Positions 15,115 through 20,270 of a DNA stretch of 20,270 nt are shown piece by piece. Position numbers and translations under genes: made by a program. The notes under the pieces were generated by a model that made no database searches, was not told the DNA's origin, and worked only from the letters and a program-made list of their open reading frames with translations. Each line of letters begins with the position of its first letter. Positions within the stretch are counted from its first letter, which is position 1. Source of the stretch: Actinomyces sp. HMSC035G02 (GTDB lineage Bacteria > Actinomycetota > Actinomycetes > Actinomycetales > Actinomycetaceae); the NCBI GenBank assembly GCA_001838165.1, contig KV835886.1:66182-86451 (forward strand), given 5' to 3'.

Positions 15115-16362
15115 TCAGCGGGTCCGGCGGACCAGTGAAGCCCGGCGGCTCAGCCAGGTTGCGGCCGCCGTAGCGCCGCCGACGGCGAGGACCGCGGGAA
15201 CGAGGATCGTCGCGCCCTGGCCGGTGAACTCGATGACCAGGATGAGGCCCGTGAAGGGTGCCTTCATGGAGGTGCCGAGGAACGCTGCCGCACCGATGAA
15301 CGAGAAGGCGGCGATCTCGGAGCCGGGCCACGCGGTCGCCCACGGCAAGCCGATGACGGCTCCCAGTCCCGCGCCGAGCGCGACTGCGGGGGTAAGGACG
15401 CCGCCCCAGCCTCCCGCGCCGATTGTCAGGAACGTGGTGGCCGTCTTGGCGAGGAGGACCAGGAGCGCGAACGCGAGTCCCGCGCCGGCCGCCCACGTCG
15501 CATCGAACTGCGTTTGCGCGCTGGCCTGCCCGTTGCCGAGCACCGACGGAATGCGGGTGGACACCAGTCCGACGACGATGAACGCGATCGGCAGGGTGAT
15601 GAGGATGCGCCAGTCGCGCGGTCGGATTGCCCCGGTGCGTGCCACGGCCTCTTTGAAGACCCATCCCGCGGCGCCGAGCACCGGCCCCATGAGCACGCCG
15701 AAGACCGTCAAGGATAGCGACGGCGTGAGGGCTGGGACCGTGTAGAAGAAGGCCGGCCTCGTAAATCCCGTGGAGATGAGGACCGCGATCCCCGAGGTGA
15801 TGAGCGCGGGGGCGACGGCGCGTGCGGACAGGGACACGAGGAGGATCTCGAGGGTGTAGATCGCGCCCGACAGGGGGATCGAGTAGACGGCGGCCAGGCC
15901 TGCGCCCGCGCCGCACGCGACGATGATGCGCCGGTCTTCGGGGGTGAGGCCCAGGCGGTCGGCGGCGGCCGCGCTGAACGCGGCGGCCATCTCGCGAGGG
16001 GCGACCTCGCGGCCCACGGAGGCGCCGAGGCCGACGATGAGAACCTGGGTCAGGGCGTGCCAGGTGGCGCGCAGGGGAGGCATGGGGGTCCCACCCACCG
16101 CGGCGGAGACCGAAGTGACGGCCTTGTTGCGGCGGAACAGCAGGAACCAGGAGAGAGCGCCGACGACACCGGCGAGTGTCAGGACCCCGACGCGCCGGGA
16201 GGGAGAAACGGCGCTCACGGCATTCAGGAGGGTGCCGCTGTGCATGTCCCAGGCGATCGCCTGAATCCAGTGGAGCAGGTGGATGCACGCCAGGCCAACG
16301 AGGCCGGCGATAACCCCGGTGAGGAGCGTTGCGACCGCGAGGCGGCGCGTGCTCACGGACAT
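15115..16362 (-). CDS. ClC-family chloride channel/transporter
   Basis: ClC proteins are dimeric membrane proteins that pass or exchange chloride (or fluoride). The 415-residue product from the ATG at 16362 has about 10 or more hydrophobic segments beginning at residue 8. Family landmarks are GREVAP with the gating Glu119 at the place of the classic GREGP glutamate, IPLSGAIYTLE, GGWGGVLTPAVALGAGLGA in place of GxFxP, and LGTSMKAPFTGLILVIEFT near the C-terminus. The usual GSGIP filter sequence is replaced by a VGGTPMPP segment, marking a divergent subfamily. There are no CBS domains. The start lies inside the last codons of the upstream marR gene (10-base overlap) with no ribosome binding site, so it is probably translationally coupled and controlled by that regulator. 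The ion is not determinable. Confidence 0.87.
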   Translation of the reverse strand: MSVSTRRLAVATLLTGVIAGLVGLACIHLLHWIQAIAWDMHSGTLLNAVSAVSPSRRVGVLTLAGVVGALSWFLLFRRNKAVTSVSAAVGGTPMPPLRATWHALTQVLIVGLGASVGREVAPREMAAAFSAAAADRLGLTPEDRRIIVACGAGAGLAAVYSIPLSGAIYTLEILLVSLSARAVAPALITSGIAVLISTGFTRPAFFYTVPALTPSLSLTVFGVLMGPVLGAAGWVFKEAVARTGAIRPRDWRILITLPIAFIVVGLVSTRIPSVLGNGQASAQTQFDATWAAGAGLAFALLVLLAKTATTFLTIGAGGWGGVLTPAVALGAGLGAVIGLPWATAWPGSEIAAFSFIGAAAFLGTSMKAPFTGLILVIEFTGQGATILVPAVLAVGGATAAATWLSRRASLVRRTR

Positions 16363-16814
16363 GGCGTGTCGGAGTCGAGGCGCTCGCTCACGCGCGAGAA
16401 CAGGCCGGTGAGCATGTCGATCTCCTCGGGCGTGATGTCGTCGAGGAACAGGCGGCGGATGACGTCGCGCTGGACCAGGGCGGCCTCGTCGAAAAGGGTC
16501 TTGCCGGCCTGTGTTAGGAAGACGAGGCCACCGCGGCCGTCGCCTTCGCACGGGCGGCGCTCGATGAGGCCTCGGGACTCGAGGCGCTTCATCGTGTGGG
16601 TGAGGCGCGAGCGCGAGAAGACGACCTGGTGGGCCAGGCGGGAGGGGCGGATGCCTTCCTCACCGGCGCGGTCAGTCATGAGAAGCACCGAATATTCGGG
16701 CATCGACAGCCCGGCCTGGCACTTGAGGGCGGCTTCGATGCGCTCGGTGAGGCGAGCCGTCGTGGTGAAGTAGAGCTCCCAGGCCGCCGCTCGGGGGTGG
16801 TGTGCTCGGCTCAC
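16353..16814 (-). CDS. MarR-family transcriptional regulator
   Basis: The 153-residue product starts at a GTG at 16814 placed five bases after GAGGAG. An upstream ATG at 16916 would cross the likely promoter and is rejected. The winged helix-turn-helix is visible as MPEYSVLLMTDRA, then PSRLAHQVVFSRSRLTHTMKRLESRGLIER with a wing of GDGRGGLVFLT. Dimerisation helices lie at both ends. MarR proteins usually repress their own operon and release DNA on binding small ligands or on oxidation; there is one Cys in the N-terminal part (ALKCQAG) and others near the wing and at the C-terminus. It overlaps the ClC gene by 10 bases, so the ClC protein is the natural candidate target. The ligand is unknown. 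Confidence 0.9.
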   Translation of the reverse strand: MSRAHHPRAAAWELYFTTTARLTERIEAALKCQAGLSMPEYSVLLMTDRAGEEGIRPSRLAHQVVFSRSRLTHTMKRLESRGLIERRPCEGDGRGGLVFLTQAGKTLFDEAALVQRDVIRRLFLDDITPEEIDMLTGLFSRVSERLDSDTPCP

Positions 16815-16867
16815 TGGTTCTCCTCGTTCGATGCGTGTGGGTGAGGTCGAAACGGCCTCGGGTTGCC

Positions 16868-17037
16868 TACGAGTATAACTTTCAATTAGACCCAGGTATA
16901 AATCGGTGCAGTGCACGTCACGTTCTCAGAATGAATGATCGAATGATCTGAATTGTTTGAATTGCGTTACTCTAATTGCAATGCAATAAGCATCTGAACT
17001 CATCAGAGAATCCAAATACTTCGAGAGGAATGAATAC
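16868..17037. promoter_or_regulatory. AT-rich divergent region between marR and lsr2 with tandem repeats
   Basis: This roughly 170-base patch is far more AT-rich than its surroundings. It contains GAATGATC twice in tandem (16933-16948), then TGAATTG twice nine bases apart (16949-16964). CAATTAG(A) and its inverse TCTAATTG lie at 16883-16890 and 16971-16978. Such DNA is the preferred target type of Lsr2, encoded immediately downstream. The exact promoters are not clear. Confidence 0.45.
16872..16877 (-). promoter_or_regulatory. Candidate -10 box for the marR-ClC operon
   Basis: TATACT on the minus strand lies 57 bases before the GTG at 16814, in a local AT-rich patch. A GTATAA motif occurs twice on the plus strand (16873-16878 and 16896-16901), 23 bases apart. 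These could be operator or alternative -10 elements. No good -35 is seen. Confidence 0.4.
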
Positions 17038-17367
17038 ATGAAAAAGACGAAGAAGATCGTCGAAATTGTCGACGACTTCGATGGCACCCCCGCCGATCAG
17101 ACCGTTCGCTTCGCCTTTAATGGCGCGTCGTACGAAATTGATCTGAACCGCGAGCATTTCGAGGAGTTCGCCGAGGCCATTCAGCCCTATATCAAGGCTG
17201 GCCGCAAGGTGGGCTCGACCCGCCGCCGTGGCAACGCCGGCAACCCCACGCAGCGCCTGGAGAACGCGAAGATCCGCGCTTGGGCAAAGGAAGAGGGACT
17301 CGAGCTGTCCGACCGCGGTCGTATTCCCGCTCCGATCGTCGAGGCCTACCGCAAGGCCAACGCCTGA
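17038..17367 (+). CDS. lsr2: Lsr2-type nucleoid-associated protein
   Basis: Lsr2 is the actinobacterial H-NS analogue. It binds AT-rich DNA in the minor groove, bridges it and silences foreign genes. The product is 109 residues with GAGAGGA upstream. The N-terminal oligomerisation domain shows the signature DDFDGTPADQTVRFAFNG and YEIDL. A basic linker (GSTRRRGNAG) follows, then the C-terminal DNA-binding domain IRAWAKEEG...LSDRGRIPAPIVEAY, with the RGR AT-hook-like motif at about residues 93-95. It is preceded by the most AT-rich stretch nearby and closed by a strong terminator, so it is probably monocistronic. Autoregulation through the AT-rich leader is plausible but inferred. Confidence 0.96.
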   Translation: MKKTKKIVEIVDDFDGTPADQTVRFAFNGASYEIDLNREHFEEFAEAIQPYIKAGRKVGSTRRRGNAGNPTQRLENAKIRAWAKEEGLELSDRGRIPAPIVEAYRKANA

Positions 17368-17377
17368 TTCGTGACGT

Positions 17378-17418
17378 AATTGCGGGCGCACCGAAAGGTG
17401 CGCCCGCAATTCTTTTTT
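17378..17418 (+). terminator. Rho-independent terminator after lsr2
   Basis: Perfect 15-bp stem (17378-17392 with 17397-17411) capped by a GAAA tetraloop, followed by C and six T residues. Textbook intrinsic terminator 11 bases past the lsr2 stop codon. Confidence 0.97.
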
Positions 17419-17424
17419 GCACAA

Positions 17425-17459
17425 TGAGGGGTGGCACGCGTTATGCGTGCCACCCCTCA
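17425..17459 (-). terminator. Hairpin after the DUF3060 lipoprotein gene
   Basis: Perfect 15-bp stem (17425-17439 with 17445-17459) around GTTAT, 14 bases beyond the stop codon of the minus-strand gene. There is no T tract in the minus direction. Together with the lsr2 terminator it insulates the two converging genes. Confidence 0.75.
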
Positions 17460-17472
17460 GGCGCGTCGGATG

Positions 17473-17937
17473 TCAGTCCTTGGAGACGACGTTATGCGCT
17501 CCCAAGTCGCTGCCAACCTGAGGAGCGTTTCCGTCCTCGTACTGGACAGCGTTATTGGAGCCCGTGAAGGACACCGTCTGGACGGACTTCACCTCGACGG
17601 CATTCTGGGAGCCGTTGACCGTGATCTCGGAGACGGCCTCGCCCTCAATGTGGTTGTTCGAGCCGTTGACGACGACGGACTTCGTGCCCGCGGGGATCTC
17701 GACGTGCGCGTTGGACTCGTTGACCGTGAAGGCGCCGGAAGCGTCGGACTTGCCGGAGTCGGTGGACGCGTCGGTCTTGGTGTCTGTGCGCGGGTTGCTC
17801 GAGGCCTCGGGGGCGGAGGAAGCCGCGGGGGCGGAGGAGTCGCCGCCGGAGACGTTCGCGGTCTGGGAGCAGCCGGTCAGGGCCACGGTGGCGACGGCGA
17901 GGGCAGCCGCGGCGGGAAGGAAGGACTTCAGGGACAT
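17473..17937 (-). CDS. DUF3060-type lipoprotein
   Basis: The 154-residue product has an AAAGGGAG ribosome binding site. A lipoprotein signal peptide ends in L-T-G-Cys23, so the mature protein should be anchored to the outer face of the membrane. A Ser/Ala/Thr/Asp-rich linker (about 24-68) follows. The folded part (about 69-154) shows the DUF3060 pattern: evenly spaced Asn turns (VNGSNNHIEGE, VNGSQNAVEV, TGSNNAVQYEDG) and the terminal DLGAHNVV. These look like stacked beta-helix rungs. Function is unknown for the family. It lies 49 bases downstream of an OmpA-domain lipoprotein on the same strand, so the two are probably co-transcribed and may work together at the cell wall. The family call is from the motif pattern and is fairly confident; the role is not. 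Confidence 0.82.
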   Translation of the reverse strand: MSLKSFLPAAAALAVATVALTGCSQTANVSGGDSSAPAASSAPEASSNPRTDTKTDASTDSGKSDASGAFTVNESNAHVEIPAGTKSVVVNGSNNHIEGEAVSEITVNGSQNAVEVKSVQTVSFTGSNNAVQYEDGNAPQVGSDLGAHNVVSKD

Positions 17938-17986
17938 GGTGTCTCCCTTTCGTATGTTGATCAGTTGGTCAAACGATAATCAGGTA

Positions 17987-19198
17987 CTAGAAGGCGGGGA
18001 TGAAGATTTCGACGCGGCGGTTGAGCGCACGTCCGGCCGGGTTATCCGTGCCGTCGGCGTTCTCGTTGGGTGCGACGGGCTTCGACTCGCCGTAGCCGGT
18101 CGCATCCAGCATCGCGCTCACGCCGTCCTTCTTCAGTTCCGCGGACACGGCATCCGCGCGTTCCTGCGAGAGCTGCAGGTTGAAGGCCTCGTCCGAGATG
18201 GAATCGGTGTGGCCGTAGATGTGGGCGGTGGGAACCTTCGCGTTGTTGAGCACGCCCGCCAGGCTCTTCAGGGTCTGGGCGGCGTCGGGGCGAATGTCGG
18301 ACTTGCCGAAGTCGAAGAGGACGCCGTCCTCCAGGGTGATGACCGTGCCGCAGGACTCGACGGGCTTGAGGGACTCGACGGGCGGGAACTTGCCGAGCTT
18401 GGCGACCTTCTCGACCTTCGGGGCGTCCTTGACGGTCGCGCCGTTGACGGTCGCAGTACCGTCGCCGTTGTTCTGGATCGTCAGCTTCCCGTCCGTGTAG
18501 CTGCCCGTGCCGTCGCCGTTGTTGATGATAGTGACGGTGCCCTTGGTGAACTGGCCGGAGCCGTCACCGTTGTTGATGATCGTCTCCATGGAGGTCGTAT
18601 TGGAGTAGTTGCCGCCGCCAGTGCCGTTCAGGATGATGCTGGTCGTCGTCGTGGAGTAGGTGCCCGAACCGTCGGCCTCGACGTTGATGCTCACCATGGT
18701 GTCGGCGTTGGAGTAGGTGCCCGAGCCATCGCCGCCGTAGATGATGGAGATGGGGCCCTCGGTGATGACGCCGGAGCCGGTGCCGTCGTTGACGACCGTG
18801 CCCTTATCGCTGGAGGAGACCGCGGAGCCGTCGCCACCCAGGACCGTCGAGCCGGACACGAGGGAGGTGCCGTCGCACTTGGCGGGGGAGACCGTCACGC
18901 CCGGAACGGAGGCGAGGGACGTGGAGGCTGTCTGGATGACGGCCTTATCGGCGTTCGAGGCGAACACGTCGATCGCGGGCACCGAGAAGAGCGGGATCGG
19001 GGGGATCTCGCCGGGGCGGTAGCCCGGGATCGTCGGGGCTGAGGCGGGAGCTGCGGACTGGGTGGGGGCAGCCGTGGTGGCCTCGGCGGTGGGCGCAGCC
19101 GCGGGAGTCTGGGGCTTCGAGGAGCCGCAGGCGCCCAGGGCGAGCGTAGTTGCAGCGACGAGAGCGGAGGCTGTCAGGGTGCGTCGTGTGATGATCAT
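17987..19198 (-). CDS. OmpA-domain lipoprotein with Asn/Gly/Asp-rich repeats
   Basis: The 403-residue product begins with a signal peptide carrying an RR pair at residues 5-6 and a lipobox LGA-Cys24, so it is a probable lipoprotein (possible Tat substrate). A low-complexity Ala/Pro/Thr linker reaches about residue 57. Residues about 119-253 hold roughly eight repeats of 16-20 residues centred on GGDGSGTYS or NNGDGTGSYTDG, alternating with beta strands. The C-terminal OmpA-like peptidoglycan-binding domain (about 285-402) shows LFDFGKSDIRPDA, YGHTDS, NLQLSQERADAV and GYGESKPVAPN...GRALNRRVEIFI, including the conserved Asp and Arg that grip the peptide stem. It should tether the membrane to the wall, like other Gram-positive OmpA proteins. 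No ribosome binding site is present; a TACGGT box sits 7 bases upstream of the ATG. Confidence 0.9.
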   Translation of the reverse strand: MIITRRTLTASALVAATTLALGACGSSKPQTPAAAPTAEATTAAPTQSAAPASAPTIPGYRPGEIPPIPLFSVPAIDVFASNADKAVIQTASTSLASVPGVTVSPAKCDGTSLVSGSTVLGGDGSAVSSSDKGTVVNDGTGSGVITEGPISIIYGGDGSGTYSNADTMVSINVEADGSGTYSTTTTSIILNGTGGGNYSNTTSMETIINNGDGSGQFTKGTVTIINNGDGTGSYTDGKLTIQNNGDGTATVNGATVKDAPKVEKVAKLGKFPPVESLKPVESCGTVITLEDGVLFDFGKSDIRPDAAQTLKSLAGVLNNAKVPTAHIYGHTDSISDEAFNLQLSQERADAVSAELKKDGVSAMLDATGYGESKPVAPNENADGTDNPAGRALNRRVEIFIPAF

Positions 19199-19205
19199 GA
19201 AGCTA

Positions 19206-19211
19206 ACCGTA
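19206..19211 (-). promoter_or_regulatory. Candidate leaderless -10 box for the OmpA lipoprotein gene
   Basis: TACGGT on the minus strand ends 7 bases before the ATG at 19198, with no purine-rich ribosome binding site between. This is the same arrangement as at 125-130, 3392-3397 and 8465-8470. Confidence 0.5.
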
Positions 19212-19266
19212 CGGGAAAATACGAGGGGCGCACACTGTTGCAGTAATCATGTAAAACCGCGGAATC

Positions 19267-19314
19267 TCAAGGATCTCAGGGGGAATCTGAGGGTGACTCA
19301 GGGGGCAATCAGGG
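19267..19314. repeat. Five helically spaced TCAGGG-like repeats
   Basis: TCAAGG (19267), TCAGGGGG (19276), TGAGGG (19288), TCAGGGGG (19298) and TCAGGG (19309) recur every 9-12 bases, close to one DNA turn. They lie between the divergent OmpA-lipoprotein and gpmA genes. They may be binding sites for a regulator that stacks along one face; the protein is unknown. Confidence 0.5.
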
Positions 19315-19456
19315 TACGCCCGGGGTCTTTGTCTGCATAAGAATAGGGGGCCTCGTTGCGCGGAGTTGGGGGAGGGGCCTCGTCCCCTGCTGCTCTCGTG
19401 TCCAAGCTGTGGCGTGATCAACGCCACGGGGTGTAGGAGGTGGCCCCTACCTGTGG

Positions 19457-19462
19457 GACAAT
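19457..19462 (+). promoter_or_regulatory. Candidate leaderless -10-like box for gpmA
   Basis: GACAAT ends 6 bases before the ATG at 19469. It departs from TANNNT at the first base, so it is the weakest member of the set. The GGAG between box and ATG is too close to the start to be a normal ribosome binding site. Confidence 0.35.
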
Positions 19463-19468
19463 GGAGAC

Positions 19469-20206
19469 ATGAGCTACAAACTGGTGCTGCTCCGCCACGG
19501 CGAGAGCGAATGGAATGCAAAGAACCTCTTCACCGGTTGGGTGGATGTTCCGCTGTCGGACAAGGGCCGCGCGGAGGCTACCCACGGTGGCGAGCTCCTC
19601 AAGGAAGCGGGCGTGAAGCCTGACCTCCTGTTCACGTCGATGCTGCGTCGCGCCATCATGACCGCGAACCTCGCCCTCGACGCTGCCGATCGCCACTGGA
19701 TCCCCGTTGAGCGTAACTGGCGTCTCAACGAGCGTCACTACGGTGCGCTCCAGGGCAAGAACAAGAAGGAAATTCGCGACGAGTACGGCGAAGAGCAGTT
19801 CATGCTGTGGCGCCGTTCCTTCGACGTGGCTCCGCCCGCGATCGAGGCCGGCTCGGAGTTCTCGCAGGACGCCGACCCGCGCTACGCCGGCGAGCCCGTC
19901 CCCATGAGCGAGTGCCTCAAGGACGTCATCGCGCGTCTGCTGCCCTACTGGGATGAGACCATCGTTCCCGCGATCAAGACCGGCAAGACCGTCATGATCG
20001 CCGCGCACGGCAACTCGCTGCGCGCCATCGTCAAGCACCTTGATGAGATCTCCGACGAGGACATCGCCGGCGTCAACATCCCCACCGGCATTCCGCTGGT
20101 GTACGAGCTCGACGAGGAAACCCTCAAGCCCATCAAGAAGGGTGGCACCTACCTGGATCCCGAGGCCGAGGCGAAGATCGCTGCGGTCGCCAACCAGGGC
20201 AAGTGA
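19469..20206 (+). CDS. gpmA: 2,3-bisphosphoglycerate-dependent phosphoglycerate mutase
   Basis: It interconverts 3- and 2-phosphoglycerate in glycolysis through a phosphohistidine. The product is 245 residues, normal for the family. The catalytic loop [10 protein letters not shown] carries the nucleophile His10. The FTGW(V)DVPLS segment, Arg60/Arg61 in SMLRRA, the general acid/base Glu88 in [11 protein letters not shown], and the second histidine His180 in AAHGNSLRA are all present. [11 protein letters not shown] near the C-terminus is the usual GpmA end, with an [14 protein letters not shown] tail typical of the dPGM branch. It appears monocistronic, divergent from the OmpA lipoprotein gene. 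The identification is secure. Confidence 0.97.
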   Translation: MSYKLVLLRHGESEWNAKNLFTGWVDVPLSDKGRAEATHGGELLKEAGVKPDLLFTSMLRRAIMTANLALDAADRHWIPVERNWRLNERHYGALQGKNKKEIRDEYGEEQFMLWRRSFDVAPPAIEAGSEFSQDADPRYAGEPVPMSECLKDVIARLLPYWDETIVPAIKTGKTVMIAAHGNSLRAIVKHLDEISDEDIAGVNIPTGIPLVYELDEETLKPIKKGGTYLDPEAEAKIAAVANQGK

Positions 20207-20270
20207 GCTGAGCGGAGCCCCGGAATCGTCTGCATGGATGAACTGCGCCCCGAAACTTGGACGCGTTTAA

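Noticed and set aside
17555..19042. A 495-codon plus-strand frame opposite the two lipoprotein genes
   Set aside because: Its product is a Gly/Asp/Val-rich repeat that mirrors the repeats of the real genes, it crosses two genes, and it has no supporting start signal.

Overview
The window reads as chromosomal DNA from a high-GC Gram-positive actinobacterium, most likely of the Actinomycetaceae (Schaalia/Actinomyces type). The signs are GC-rich codon use in the housekeeping genes, a zinc-finger-less TopA with a Lys/Ala-rich tail, an Lsr2 nucleoid protein, a TAP-type secreted aminopeptidase, and many start codons preceded 6-7 bases upstream by a -10 box with no ribosome binding site (leaderless transcripts). 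The genus is inference from gene content, not a database match.

Left part (1-3385, minus strand): a tandem family of membrane-anchored extracytoplasmic proteins of unknown function. Two are complete (243-1790 and 1787-3385, overlapping by ATGA). The first 39 codons of a third run off the left edge (1-117). A GC-rich hairpin (179-218) separates the complete pair from the third copy. These genes look less GC-biased than the genes that follow.

Replication block (3698-10317, plus strand): topA, tmk and holB are tightly overlapped, followed by a secreted serine aminopeptidase with its own leaderless promoter, then tRNA-Thr(CGT) with a strong terminator.

Accessory, repeat-rich stretch (10318-11915): about 700 bases without a convincing gene. 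It holds a dispersed ~30-bp GC-rich repeat (four copies, one inverted) and a 20-bp imperfect inverted repeat. Next comes an AT-richer SdpI-family membrane protein gene behind a TTGACA promoter, a long stem-loop just after its stop codon, and a DtxR/IdeR-like palindrome upstream of dps.

Metabolic and stress genes (11916-14877): dps with a terminator, hemH/cpfC (ferrochelatase, resembling the proteobacterial type) and a cystathionine gamma-synthase-like gene. The convergent gap that follows carries a 12-bp perfect inverted repeat bracketing about 105 bp.

Right part: a MarR regulator overlaps and precedes a ClC-type chloride channel/transporter (minus strand). Lsr2 lies behind an AT-rich leader and is closed by a textbook terminator. 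A two-gene lipoprotein unit on the minus strand has an OmpA-domain lipoprotein with Asn/Gly/Asp-rich repeats followed by a DUF3060-type lipoprotein. gpmA closes the window, and its upstream region carries helically spaced TCAGGG-like repeats.

The most interesting candidates for under-described biology are the tandem membrane-anchored family, the OmpA/DUF3060 lipoprotein pair, the orphan SdpI-like gene with its flanking RNA and DNA structures, and the window-wide leaderless promoter pattern.
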